Of a stretch of DNA of 64,000 nt, positions 22,266-33,181 are shown in pieces. Below the pieces are notes generated by a model that saw only the letters and a list, made by a program, of their open reading frames with translations, ran no database searches and was not told the origin of the DNA. The translations under genes were made by a program, and so were the position numbers. How positions within the stretch are numbered: position 1 is the first letter of the stretch; every line of letters begins with the position of its first letter. Location: NCBI GenBank assembly GCA_028673005.1, contig CM054115.1:7175501-7239500 (forward strand), written 5' to 3'. The stretch comes from Tanypteryx hageni. Lineage: Eukaryota; Arthropoda; Insecta; Odonata; Petaluridae.

Positions 22266-24015
22266 CTATCGAAGGTTGAGGCCAGGGGGAGTGAAGGAGT
22301 TTAGGAGATGGATATGCGAAAGCTCCCACTGACGGAGTTGGGGAGCCGAAGCATTGTCGGGGAGAGCGCGAATGACTCTCACTGTGAAGCAGTTGTTGAA
22401 CTTTAAATTATGTTTGTTCGCATGAACGGCCACCGGCAGCGGTCGTTTGAGAATGACGCTGTTGCGGTGGCCATTCATGCGGATGTTGAGGGGATTGCTG
22501 GTGAGGCCAACATAAAAGGCGGGACATTGGGTGCATCTCAGGAGTTAAATGATATTGCGGGTGGTGCAGTTGGTGGTGGAAGTTATGGGGTAGGTGATGT
22601 TGGTTGTGGGACTGGAGAAGGAGTTGCAGGGGGGGTTTATTGGGCATGTTAGACATCGGGGTCTACCGCAGGGGTAAGATCCGGCAGGGTGTAAAGGCGT
22701 GGGTGCTGGGGGTTCTTTCTTCCATAGAATATTTGCCAGATTAGGGGGACGGCGGAAGGAGAGCATCGGTGGTCTGGGAAATGGGATCTGGTGAGGGGAG
22801 GATGAGAGGATAAGGTGGGCGGCTTTCAGGATGTTTTTCAGAATGTCGTGGATGCCGGGGAAATACAGGGTGGTTAGGGTGGGTTGGAGGGTGGAATCGG
22901 TGGTGGTGTGGGTATTGAGGTGGGAGTTAGGGGTGGCGGGTGCGACTGCCCGCCGGATTTGGTCTCGGATCAGATCCGGCGGGTATCCGCGCTGTAAGAA
23001 GGCATGTTCGAGGGTGGAGCAGTACTCGGACAGGGAATCTCTGTCCGAGCAAATTCTCCGCCCTCGTCGGGCTAGGGCATAGGGAATAGAGGTTTTGGTG
23101 TGGAGGGGATGGCAGCTGTTGAACTGGAGATATTGAAGGCGGTTGGAAGGCTTGAGGTGCACGCTGGTGTGGATTTTGTTTTCCCGGATGGAGAGATCGA
23201 CATCCAGGAAGGTGATGTTGGAGGCAGAGAAGTGGTGGGTGAAGGAAAGCGTGGGGTGGGATGAGAGGCGTTGTAAAAAGGATTGTAGGGAGTCGGGTCC
23301 ATGTGTCCAGAGAAGAAAAATATCGTCAATATACCTCAGCCATAGGAGTGGTCTGGGGGAAACGTCAAGAAAGCGTTCCTCCCATTCACCTAAGAAGGCA
23401 TTGGCATAGGAGGGCGCCATGCGAGTGCCCATCGCGGTACCTTTTATTTGTAGGTAGTGGCGCCCTCCGAAAGAGAAGTTGTTTTTTTGGAGCACCATTT
23501 CAGCCAGCTTCGTTAGGAAATGGGAGGATGGTCTTGTGTCAGGTGGTCTGGAGTCCAATAATTTTCTCAGAGCGGATAGTCCTTGGTTGTGAGGGATGTT
23601 GGTGTAGAGGGAGCAGACGTCTATAGTGGACATAATTGTGTTAGGTGGGAGAGGGGAAGGGAGTGATTTTAGGCGTAGTAGAAAGTGGTTTGTGTCTCTG
23701 ATGAAGGATGGGATTTGACGGACGAGAGGTTGTAGGTGGGAGTCAACATAGGCAGAGATGCGTTCCGTGGGAGAATTAAAGCTGGCAACAATGGGGCGGC
23801 CGGGGATGTTGGGTTTGTGGATTTTTGGGAGTAGGTAGAAGGTTGGGGTCCGGGGTGTGTTGGGGATCATCAGGAAAATGGTGGAATCAGAGAGGCCTTC
23901 TTGTTTTCCCACGGAACGCAGATATGCAGAAATTTCGGAGGAGTGGCGGTCAGTGGGGTTGGAGGGGAGAGGAAGGTAAGAAGTTTGGTCAGATAGTTGG
24001 CGGAGGGCTTCGTCG
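22266..24015 (-). pseudogene. PLE reverse transcriptase + GIY-YIG endonuclease, one stop
   Basis: The frame is open from about 24015 (EALRQLSDQTSYLPLPSNPT) through YLLPKIHKPNIPGRPIVASF, STIDVCSLYTNIPH, the KGTAMGTRMAPSYANAFLGE block and RYIDDIFLLW (catalytic-type DD), down to TTRNII. There a TAA at 22545-22547 replaces a codon that in relatives is tyrosine, and the same frame continues: LLRCTQCPAFYVGLTSNPLN, RMNGHRNS, LRQWELSHIHLLNS, stop at 22266. NII(Y)LLRC and FYVGLT are the GIY and YIG parts of the nuclease. So one substitution separates RT from the nuclease and removes the GIY tyrosine. The N-terminus is truncated. Telomerase-related RT domain; the nuclease nicks the target in this family. 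Confidence 0.9.
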
Positions 24016-24164
24016 TTGTTCCGAAAGCTTTACGTTTGTGATGTTTCTGTGTTTTTGTGTTATTTTACGTGTGTCGCTTCGACATCCCCGGGGCCTCGCC
24101 AACCTGAAGTCGTCTGATTGGTGAGTGCTCACTGGGTTTCCTCATCCCAACTCTTTGTTGACAT

Positions 24165-24165
<1 letters not shown>

Positions 24166-24227
<62 letters not shown>

Positions 24228-24232
24228 TATAC
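24166..24232. repeat. (TA)n microsatellite at PLE flank
   Basis: TA tract directly following the right terminal repeat; the mirror of the tract at 21860-21922. Confidence 0.9.
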
Positions 24233-24234
24233 CT

Positions 24235-24464
24235 ATGAATGTCACTAAATGACATCACAAAAAGGCTCACTTGGCAGAGAAAGAAAAATATGATAATCTC
24301 TTGAAGCGAGTCCTCAAAGGAATGGGAATATGAAGAATAAATAAGGTGATGGAGAGAGCCCAGCTGTCACTGATCCCTTATAATAATAACAATAACGCGC
24401 ACGAACGCACGCACGCATACCCACTCGTACGCGCGCACGCTCACGCACTCACTCACACTCACGC
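24235..24464. repeat. Unassigned, then (CACGCA)-like simple repeat
   Basis: 24235-24390 has no recognisable feature. 24397-24470 is a degenerate CGCACGCA/CACTCACA repeat that leads straight into the family A fragment, probably an expansion of its CACACACAGAC stretch. Confidence 0.6.
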
Positions 24465-24599
24465 ACACACAGACATCATAGAGGAAATGGTCAAAACGTG
24501 TTCTGGGGACCTCAAAACGTGTATTTCCGTTGAAATCTCGAAGTCGATTTTTTCATGAAAACAATATTTTCCCCTATACTACGTATGGAGAAAGTAAAA
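24465..24599 (+). repeat. Repeat family A, 3' fragment
   Basis: Matches the last 140 bp of the 9468-10152 copy: CACACAGACATCATAGAGGA, GGGGACCTCAAAACGTGTAT, and the end CTACGTATGGAGAAAGTAAA. Confidence 0.8.
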
Positions 24600-24988
24600 A
24601 TAAGAATGATTTTAAATGAAATCCAACCAATGACAAAGTTATTTAAAATGTCTTTTAGTACGTTTAGAAAGAAAACTGGCTAACAAATCAAATTATTGGT
24701 GCTAGGAAAGACGATTTTACGTATGTAGAAGTGCGCGATAAAGCTATTAAAGAGCATGGCGATGCTTGCGAGCACCAGGTTGCGGACCCCGGCCGTAGGG
24801 TGCGCTGAATTAGACATTGTTAGTTGTGTTTCGCATGATCGATCGTTTTGAGTTTTGCAGAGGAGCAATTTATTGAAATGAAAGTGATTAACATTTGAGC
24901 ATCGTCGGGCGATACAGTTGCATCAGTCGATATATCTTTTGTCTGAATTTTCCTTTCGCTGGCCAGCCATTTCGTATTCTTTCTTTAA

Positions 24989-25761
24989 CCCGTAACCACA
25001 GGCATCGGTCTCTCAGACTGCACGAAGCATTTCAATGGTCTTATTTAGGGTTCGTGAGTCATCTACACCTTTGAGATTGTGTTTACCTCTGTATCCTACA
25101 GGCGGCTTTGTTTACTGTATGGCAGTTGCCTTCTCGCATTGGATCTATGCGTACTAGAGCGTGTTTAGTTTCGTTGCCGGTCTGACAGACCGCATGCCTG
25201 TGTTCGCGTAATTTTTTCGGGACTTCTTTTTCACGGTTTCGAAAATTTCTGAAGATATGTAGAAGTTAAACCGTCCTGGACCGTCGCACGTCCGGAAAAT
25301 AAAACCAAAACTGCCTTCCAATGTTTTATTTGTAGCAGCTCAATATGTTAGAAATGTTCAGCATCCGCTTGAGAAGCATACACCGGAGTGAAAATTGACC
25401 TCATTTTTTATTAAGTTTTTATTTTTTTAAATTCTTTTATATTCATGTCCTTAAACAAACCCTCTGTAAAAGACTAAAGCAAATACTAATGTTTCTATAT
25501 GAAATTTAAAAAGTAACCTATCAAAAATTAGAACCTTACTTTTTGGTGTTAAAAAACTTTCATTTTTATATTTACTAAGAATACGTTGCATACTAAGAGT
25601 TCATATTTTTGTATTTGTTCACCAAGACCCCATTTCAAATATATACCTAAGAAAATCTTATACAGTTGTTTATTCTCAGATAATTATTTATTTATGGCGT
25701 GGGGTCTGAGAGACCGCATGCCTGTGTTTGCGCGTCAATTTCTGATGCCTGTGGTTACGGG
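24989..25761. mobile_element. piggyBac-type MITE (773 bp)
   Basis: Perfect 17-bp terminal inverted repeats CCCGTAACCACAGGCAT / ATGCCTGTGGTTACGGG are flanked on each side by TTAA (24985-24988 and 25762-25765), the hallmark target of piggyBac. GGTCTCTCAGAC (25007) and the inverse GTCTGAGAGACC (25704) form a subterminal inverted repeat, and a related GGTCTGACAGACCGCATGCC lies at 25180. No transposase; a non-autonomous element. Preservation of both ends suggests recent movement. Confidence 0.85.
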
Positions 25762-25765
25762 TTAA

Positions 25766-27245
25766 CCACGCAGGCGAAGAAATATACTTCGGAGGATGAC
25801 GATCCAACGGAATTGCTTCCAGATTCCAAACTAAGTGGAACCCACCCACTAACAAGGAACAGATCCTGCCTCGGTGTTTGCCAGCTTGTCTGCAAGCGTG
25901 GGGGTCTCGCGTTGTCTTTAGGGAGAGGTGGTGTTATGAGATATTCCGAAGAGGTCGGATTTTGAAACGACCGGAGCCTGTGTGGGGAAAATGAAAGGCG
26001 AATTCACTTGCAGAAAAAGTGAAGGAACACGGTAAACTGCTCGTATTGGCAGACTTAATTTCTCCGGCCAAAATTAATAGAATTTCTCTCTCTCCTGATT
26101 ACAAATAACATGACCGCTATCGAAAATTAAGTCGTTTAATGAGCAATCCGTGGAAATTACAAATCCGTCGTTTAATGTAATTCATAGCCTTAAATTTGTA
26201 TTTTTTTGGAGGGTGTCGATTATCTCATTTTCGGTTATGTTTCTTCTTTAACGTACTGTCCTTTGATCTAGAATATCTAAACTTTGCGGTTTAATAATTC
26301 AGGGATTACATTTTAATATAAATTTCCCTTTAAGCGCTGGAAAAGTGAGGAAATAATTCATTTCCAGGCGTCTCTCTATTGTACCCAACTGTCACAATTC
26401 AAATTGGCTTTAGATAATCAATATTCTATCAGTCCCTATGCATTGGCAATCGTTGCACATTAAACGATTTTAGCGGATTTGAGATTATGAAAGAATAGAC
26501 CTTCTTAAGCCTCTTAATTTGAGGTTAGTATATTAACCGCATTCGGACAATGAAGTCATTACTAATCACAATTCCTTCAATAAGCGACTCTGGCAATTCT
26601 TTCATCCATTTAGCTGATTCTCCCTTCACACCATACAAGATTTCCATTGAGGCAATCCGGATTTTTGAAACGTAAGGAAATCGCAACATTCACTAGGAAG
26701 AGAGCAGTTTATGCGTTTCTGAATTTAAACATATTTTCCGATACGCAGGCTATTATAAGGTTAGCAATATTATACAATATTTGAGTGGACATTAGGGGGG
26801 GCCGAAAAAAGTTTTTTGCAAATCGGAAACGGGGTAGGTGGCAAAAGTTGTGGTCTGGTTAGAGTAAGAAACGTGCAAATGTTTACGCTCTGCGACAGCA
26901 TCTTCAGTCAGCACATCGGCTGTGAAATGGAAAATTTCGTCGAAATTACCGATTTTGTTTCTCTTTATCATAGGCTTCTTTTAGGCACAATCACAATGCG
27001 TAAATCTTATGAATTCACCTTGGTATGACCACAAAAATCCTGTTCGATGTGGGAAACGTCCTACCGGAGTGGGCAGAGACGATCAGAGTAGCGCCAATTT
27101 TTGTCACAATAGCATAATTTGTGATGTGCTACAGCTCTTAGCTAGTTCCTGTCAGAAACTACCCAGGACTCATCACGAGGAGGTGGCCGCAGATCGAGTC
27201 CCGCCCGTGTCCATTCCAACCACCCTGCCTTATGTGGGCACGAAC
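25766..27245. other. Unassigned stretch
   Basis: No gene or repeat recognised. Short open frames (25699-25965, 26816-27028, 27009-27257) have no recognisable motif. Confidence 0.5.
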
Positions 27246-27248
27246 CTA

Positions 27249-29080
27249 CTATTCTGAGTTAAAATGGTACTTAAATTCTAATTTTGGCACGATTTGCCTG
27301 TCATGGAGCCTACCTCTAATAAATCCATCCGTTGCGTCGTGTCCCACGACTTGTTGAGATGCTGCTGTAGCATCTTTGACAAACCTCTCGACCGCCTGCG
27401 TGTGGCACGGCAGGTCGAACAATGTTTGGAGGGAGTTAAGAGGCGTTATGTCTCCTCCTATGATCTTCTGCAAGTCTTCATCTTTGAGAGACATTGTAAG
27501 GGGAGGTTCCGTCACATGGCATCTGTCCCAATTGATAAGATGAATGTAATAGTCAGCTTCAAAGTGAATCTGCGGGATAACAGATTTACTAATGGTATTC
27601 GGTTTTGATGCTCTCGCTTTTAAGATGCGTTGAACGGATAGCTTTCTTACTCTTCTTGCTCGTCGTTAAGCATCCCAATTAGTATGCTTTCGGGATGAGC
27701 CCAGAAGCTATTCTTCTGCAAGACTTTTTGGACTCTATTCTTCATGTGCTCTTCTAGGCACTTTGTATCTACAAATGTTTTCCATAAATTCTTCGAGGCG
27801 CCTTTCAGTGTTGGGTGGATCTTAATCTGAAACCACATGGGTCCATAATCCTGCACCACAAAAGTTGCTAGTGACCAAAGCTCCGGGGATGGGTCTAGTG
27901 TTCCTACATACAGCCTGAGAATACGGCACGCAGTGGTCAACCATCGTGCATGGTTCACGCGTCCTGGAGCCATATCAGCTATATTTGCAGTGCTTTCACC
28001 AGTCGCCACAATTGTGCATATATTAAGTATTTTTGATCCGTGCTTAGTTTAGAGGCAGTTACATCATCAATCACAGGCAAGTCGCAGCCAATGACCTCAA
28101 AGTCTATTACAGGAAGATTTTCACATGTGTTGAGTGATTTACCGATTGGTCCTGTAAATCCCGTAGGACCGGATGTTTTCCCATCAATTTCGTCTATTAG
28201 GTGACGAAGAGGTAATACATTTGTGTGGAGCTGACACAGCCCACTGTAGTGGTCTGCCGGTCCTGGTTTCCAATAGGTAAATCACTCCCTTGTGTTCATC
28301 GGTGTTTTTAGTTTCACTATCACACCCCAAGCAGGTGAAATCTGATACATCGATATTTTTATGCGTAAGAAAAGTCCAAATAGATTTAGAAACTCCCCTA
28401 GCTGTGCAGCGCGTTTGGGTCACATGTTCCAAGTACTTAGAGCCCGGCTCATCAACCAGAGGGATATGCTCCTCCACGTGAGTCCTTGGATGCAATTTGC
28501 CATCTTCACCAACTTCCTGCACTTTCGTCGGATCTTTTCGACCGTCAAAGTACAAACCATAGATCTTTAAGGTGTTGCAGTTGTAGGTTGCGCCTAACCT
28601 TCGCTCTTTCACGCCTCACCTTATTTATATCTATAATTATGGCCATTTTCTCATCATCAGGTTTGCTCCGGTCTGCATCAACGAGTAGTGAAGAAGCTAG
28701 AGCTGCTGTTGGTCTGTATGCTACGCCGTACCTAACGCAAGCTCTTGCAAATACCTTAATGTCCAGCCGATTTCGTGACGATGTCGAGGTGGATGACTGA
28801 TTAGAGCGATATTCCTAATCCTAATTATCAGATGTGTGATCAGATTGGTTCTGCTGATCGTCATCCATATCTTCTGGGCTAGCAACAGACACAAGGGACT
28901 GCGAATTTTTTAATCTCTTCCCTAAACTTGCTTCTTATTTTTGCCTCCTGAGAGCCCTTTTAGCATTAATGACTGTAATTTTTACGTCATTTGAGCCTAT
29001 AATCATGTTCCTGGATGTCCTTTGATCAAAAAGAAAGTCGCGCTCAACTTCCGGAACGCTCTTTCCAACACCATGTCTGC
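27249..29080 (-). pseudogene. TE-like arthropod protein family of unknown class
   Basis: Minus-strand frames line up end to end as one protein: FREVERDFLFDQRTSRNMII (about 29050), FARACVRYGVAYRPTAALAS (28745), KVRRERAK/KERRLGATYN (28610), SKSIWTFLTHKNIDVSDFTC (28400), VIYLLETRTGRPLQWAV (28270), TSGPTGFTGPIGKSLNTCEN (28165), GRVNHARWLTTACRILRLYV (27955), APMWF-like GPMWFQIKIHP, FWAHPESILIGMLNDEQEE (27655), VTEPPLTMSLKDEDLQKIIG (27510) and CHTQAVERFVKDATAAS, ending at 27249. Frameshifts near 28190, 28020, 27640 and 27520 break it. I recognise the combination (VI.LLE...GRPLQW, GP.GK.L, R.NHARWLT, CHTQAVER) from many uncharacterised multicopy arthropod proteins, but I cannot name a TE superfamily. 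The length, about 550-600 residues, seems near-complete. Confidence 0.6.
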
Positions 29081-29459
29081 ATTATGCAGTGTTGGAACAC
29101 TTGCAAGTTGCTATGTTGAACAGACGGTCAATATCTAATTTGAAAATCTATATTTCTCCTGATAAGTACATGAGTCTTTATCCCTTTTGCAGTTTTTGTT
29201 GAAAAACTTCTTTATCACGGATGCTTTTTATCGTATCTTTAATCCTCTTCCGAGAGACAACCGGAATAGATGCTCTACTGCACGTCTCTTCCACTTTCTG
29301 AGGAACTAGTGTAGATTCTCCCTTTCACCCTCCCTCCCTTACTCACTCCTTCGCTCCCTTACTCTCTGCCTCCGATTCTCCCTCACTCTCTCCCTCCCTC
29401 CTTTTCTCCCTCCCTTTCTCGCTCCCTCCAGTTCTTGCTCCTTCCCTTTCAAGCTCCCC

Positions 29460-29530
29460 TCCTTTCCTTAAATGTAAGAAGGGACTATATAGTCTCAATT
29501 TCGCCCTAAATAAAGTTGTTTGTCTGTCTC
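29460..29530 (+). mobile_element. LINE 3' end fragment
   Basis: GGGACTATATAGTCTCAATT, TCGCCCTAAATAAAG and a TCTG-type tail mirror the 3' end of the LINE at 40.05-40.11 kb (GTCTAAATTTCGCCCGAATAAAG). Only the end is present, so this is a severely truncated insertion in, or the seed of, the pyrimidine tract. Confidence 0.55.
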
Positions 29531-29814
29531 ATTCTCCCTCCCTTTCTCCATCCCTCTCTCTCTCCTCCTCCCTCCCTCTGTCCCTCCCTCTGTCCCTCCC
29601 TCTCTCCCTCCCTCTTTCCCTCCATCTACCTTCCTCTCTCCCTTCCCCTCTCCCTCCCTCTACCGTCCTCTCTCCCTTCCCCTCTCCCTCCCTACCCTCC
29701 TCTCTCCCACCATCCTTTATATCCTTTTCTACATCCTTCACTTTCTTTCTCCCTCCCTTTCTCCCTCCCTCCACCTTCCATTTTCCCACCTTCAATTTTT
29801 CCACCATCCCTTTG

Positions 29815-29892
29815 CCCCTAGGTGGAATATGGGACTTCCAAGTCTCAAATCTCGCCCCAAATAAAGACCAAATCAATCAATCAATCAATACC
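29815..29892 (+). mobile_element. LINE 3' end fragment
   Basis: GGGACTTCCAAGTCTCAAAT, CTCGCCCCAAATAAAG and a (TCAA)n tail repeat the structure at 29,460 with a different tail unit, again embedded in pyrimidine repeats. Confidence 0.55.
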
Positions 29893-31414
29893 TCTATTTC
29901 TCCCTACCTCCCTTTCTCTCTTACTGCCTCCTTTCTCCCTGTCTATCTTCCTCCCTCCATTTTTCCCTCCCTCCTTTTCACCCTCCCACCATTTCTCCCT
30001 CCCACCCTATGACCCTCTCACCCTTTCTCTCTCCCCCGTTTCTCCATTCCTCCCATTCTTCCTCCCTCCCTTTCCCCCGTCCATCCCATTCTCCCTCCCT
30101 CACTTCATCTCTCCCTCACTTCTTCTCTTCCTCCCTTTCTCTCTCCCTTGCTCCCTACTCCCTTTCTCCCTCCTCCCTTTCTCCCTCCTCCCTTTCTCCC
30201 TCCCTTTTTCCCTCCCTTTCTTCCTCCCCTTCTCCCTCCCTTTCTCCCTCCCTTTCTCCCTCCATTTCTCCCTCCCTTTCTCCCTCCATTTCTCCCTCCC
30301 TTTCTCCCTTTCTCCCTCCCTCCGTTTCTCCATTCCTCCCTCCCTCCCTTTCTTTTTACCTTTCTCCCTCCCTTTGTTCCTTCCTTTCTCCATCCCTTGC
30401 CCCCTCTCCCCCTTTCTCTCCCTCCCTTTCTTCCTTCCTCTTTCCTTCCCCTTTTCCCTCCCCCTCCATTTCTCACTCCCTCCGTTTCTCCCTCCCTCCC
30501 TTTCTCTCTCTCCCTTTCTCCCTCACTCCCTTTCTCCCTCCCTCTCATTCTTCCTTCCTCCCTTTCTCCATCCCTCCGTTTCTCCATTCCTCCCATTCTT
30601 CCTCCCTCCCTTTCTCCCTCCCTTTCTCCCTCCCTCTCTTTCTCACTCCCTTTCTCCCTCCCTTTCTCCATCCCTCCCTTTCTCCCTCCATTCCTCTCTC
30701 CCTCTCCCCTCTACCTCCCTCCCTTTCCCCCGTCCATCCCTTGCTCCCTTCCTCACTTCATCTCTCCCTCCCTTCTCTTCCTCCCTTTCTCTCTCTCCTT
30801 TGCCCCCTCCCTCCCTTTCTCCCTTCCTTCCTTTCTCCCTCCCTCCCTTTCTCCCTCCCTCCCTTTCTTCCTCCCTCCCTTTCTCCTTCCCTCTCTTTCA
30901 TTCCTCCCTCTCCCCCTCTCTTCCTCCCTCCCTTTCCCCCGTCCATCTCTTTTTCTCTCCCTGACTTCATCTCTCCCTCTCTGACTTCATCTCTCCCTCC
31001 CTGACTTCATCTCTCCCTCCCATTCTCCCTCCCTTTCTCTCTTCCTTTCCCCTCCCCCCTTTCTCCCTCCCTCCCTTTCTCCCATCCTCCCACCGTTTTT
31101 CCATTCCTCCTTCTCTCCCTCCCTGCCTTTTTCCCTCCCTCCGAGAGTGAGATTGGGACGTTTAGAGTTCTGGAATTATGCTAGACGAAGGGAGATTTGG
31201 AAGGCGGAATAGACAAAGCGTATAGTGTGGTTGGTTGGCTGAGAGGCGTTATTTTGCTCGTTTTGAAACCAGACGTTAGTAGTTTTGTTCTTTGCTATCG
31301 GCTATCGAGGACTACCTGGTAGGTGGGCCATCCTCGATAGTTGGCATGGTAAAATCTTTGAGTTTTATCGCCGGCTCAATGAGTTATTTTTTAATGTGCC
31401 ACTAATGCCCGAGT

Positions 31415-31585
31415 GCACCAACCCCGGTTAGGAGTTAACCGCGGTAAAATTATTCCCTAACCGCGATCAAGCCCGTTTTGGTGTGCACCAATCCCGGTTA
31501 GGGCTTAACGGACGTCGAACCCCGATTAAGAATTAACCGGCCAAAATCGAGCGGTTAAGTTCCTTAACCGGCGTCAGTTTGTAAA
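31415..31585. promoter_or_regulatory. TTAACCG/CGGTTA motif cluster, left Harbinger end
   Basis: About eight copies of CGGTTAGG, TTAACCGCG, CTAACCGCG, CTTAACGG, TTAACCGGC, GCGGTTAAG in both orientations within 170 bp between the TIR and the transposase ATG. Likely sites for the Myb-like partner protein; this role is inferred. Confidence 0.55.
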
Positions 31586-31590
31586 CAAAC

Positions 31591-32654
31591 ATGGAGTTCC
31601 GATGGGACAATTTTGAAGACGAGCTCGTTGATTTAGATTTTTTAGGTCGAAGAGTAAACCGCGATGAAATATTCATGGAAAGGGGCTATCCCTTTGAAGA
31701 GTTGACGGATAAGAAATTCCACGAAAGGTTCCGATTAACGAAAGCGACCGTACTTTCTCTGTTGGAAAGAATTAATCACCACCTGGAGTATCCAACACAG
31801 AGAAATAAGCCTCTTACGCCGATGAATAGACTTTTGACTGCGCTGAGGTTTTACGCCACAGGAGCTTTTCATATATTTTAATTGGAGATTCGGCCGGAAT
31901 TAACCGTTCTACTGCTTCGCGTGCCATCGACGAGGTATCAGTTGCATTAGCAAACCTTTCACCGCACTTCGTCCATTTCCCCAATTCTATACCAGAACAA
32001 AGAACAGTTATGGATGGGTTTCATGGAATTGCGAACTTTCCCGGTGTATTGGGTGCCATAGACTGCACACACGTACGAATAAGGTCACCGGGCGGAGAGA
32101 ACGCCGAAACTTTCCGTAACAGGAAAGGTTATTTTTCCATTAATGCGCAAACTATTTGTGACCACAATTTATTGATATGGGATATAGTTGCAAGGTGGCC
32201 TGGTTCTGTGCACGACAGCACTATTTTTCAAAATTGCACCATAAGGGCACAATTTGAAGCTGGGGAAATACGAAATGGATTTTTGTTGGGTGATGGAGGG
32301 TATGCATGCAAGTCGTTTCTCCTCACACCATTAATGAATGCACGTACTCAAGCTGAACAGAAATATAATAGGGCACACATAAAGACAAGAAACACTGTAG
32401 AAAGGCTCTACGGTGTATGGAAACGAAGATTTCCTGTTCTTTCTTTGGGGCTAAGAAGTAGTGTTCAGAAATCCCTCACAACAATTGTAGCCACTGTGAT
32501 TCTCCACAACATAGCCATAGCCGCTAGCGAAGATGACCCACCAGTTGATATCGAAGTGAGTCGGTTAATAGAAGAACTGCAGCAACAAAGGGGATCTGAG
32601 ATTGCTGATGACAAGCCTGTTCATCAAGACCATTTGATGTACTGTGACGATTAA
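31591..32654 (+). pseudogene. HARBI1-like Harbinger transposase, one frameshift
   Basis: ATG at 31591. N-terminal segment MEFRWDNFEDELVDLDFLGR, helix-turn-helix-like region RFRLTKATVLSLLERINHHL, RFYATGAFHIF; a shift near 31880 (about two extra bases, TTTTAATTGG) then IGDSAGINRSTASRAIDEVS in the other frame leading into 32010. The catalytic triad is visible: D in GVLGAIDCTHVRI, D in FLLGDGGYAC, E in TRNTVERLYGVWKRRFP. C-terminus ends MYCDD at 32654. Total about 350 residues, the usual length for HARBI1-type nucleases. Apart from the one frameshift the sequence is unbroken. It nicks and joins DNA at TWA targets together with a Myb-like partner. Confidence 0.92.
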
Positions 32655-33181
32655 CACGGTGGTCAGGCTGTTTGTGAAGCAATAATAAATGGTTGTTTCA
32701 GTTAAGATAAGCACCTATTTTCTATTTTTGTGGGTGAGTGCTTCAAAATTTTCTTTGATCAATACCATTGTCGAGGCATACTAACCTGGAAGTGGTCCTA
32801 TTAGAGAGTATTGAAGTTGTATGTGTTTTAGCAACATACCTGGAAACTTATGATCTAGCTTACATTTCAAATCTGATAAACTTTCAATGCTACTTTGTTC
32901 TACTTGGACATCTGTTAAGGCAAACAACTGTCATCACCTACTATTTAACTCTTATTAAATATGAAGTTGGTTGAAGCTCAATTAAAACAATATTTGCTGA
33001 GGTAAATTTAAAAATAAAGTGTAGTCAAGGGCAGAGCCCACATTGAAATGGTAACGTTTCACTCAAAATTAATTAACTGAGATAGCTTATAATATTTTAT
33101 TAGTCCAAAAAAAATTCACAACAAAAATAAATATATATTAGTTATCACTTATCAATTAGGTATTAGAATGAATTTTAAGAA

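Larger units (their letters stand above)
21680..24235 (-). mobile_element. Penelope-like element with inverted terminal repeats
   Basis: A minus-strand RT/GIY-YIG coding region (22266-24015) is flanked by a repeat containing GTGTGTCGCTTCGACATCCC and TTTCCTCATCCCAAC. The copies are + at 21750-21880, - at 21928-22075 and + at 24055-24172. A second motif, ACAGAAACATCACAAACGTA with TTCGGAACTACTCCTTCTTC, is present at 21687-21735, 22075-22130 and, inverted and partial, at 24018-24050. (TA)n tracts lie at 21860-21922 and 24166-24232. Complex inverted or tandem terminal repeats and insertion in AT repeats are typical of PLEs. The coding part is cut off at its 5' end near 24016. Confidence 0.8.
29310..31140 (+). 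repeat. CCCTCCCTTTCT-type polypyrimidine tract (~1.8 kb)
   Basis: Almost purely C/T on the + strand with 12- to 16-bp quasi-periodic units (CTCCCTCCCTTT). Two non-pyrimidine islands (29,460-29,515 and 29,810-29,885) look like LINE 3' ends. All long reading frames across it (Ser/Pro/Leu-rich on +, Gly/Arg/Glu/Lys-rich on -) are compositional. Confidence 0.9.

Noticed and set aside
29516..31004. Long Ser/Pro/Leu-rich frames (up to 380 codons) and Arg/Glu/Gly-rich antisense frames
   Set aside because: Stop-free only because the tract is polypyrimidine; no start context or domain.
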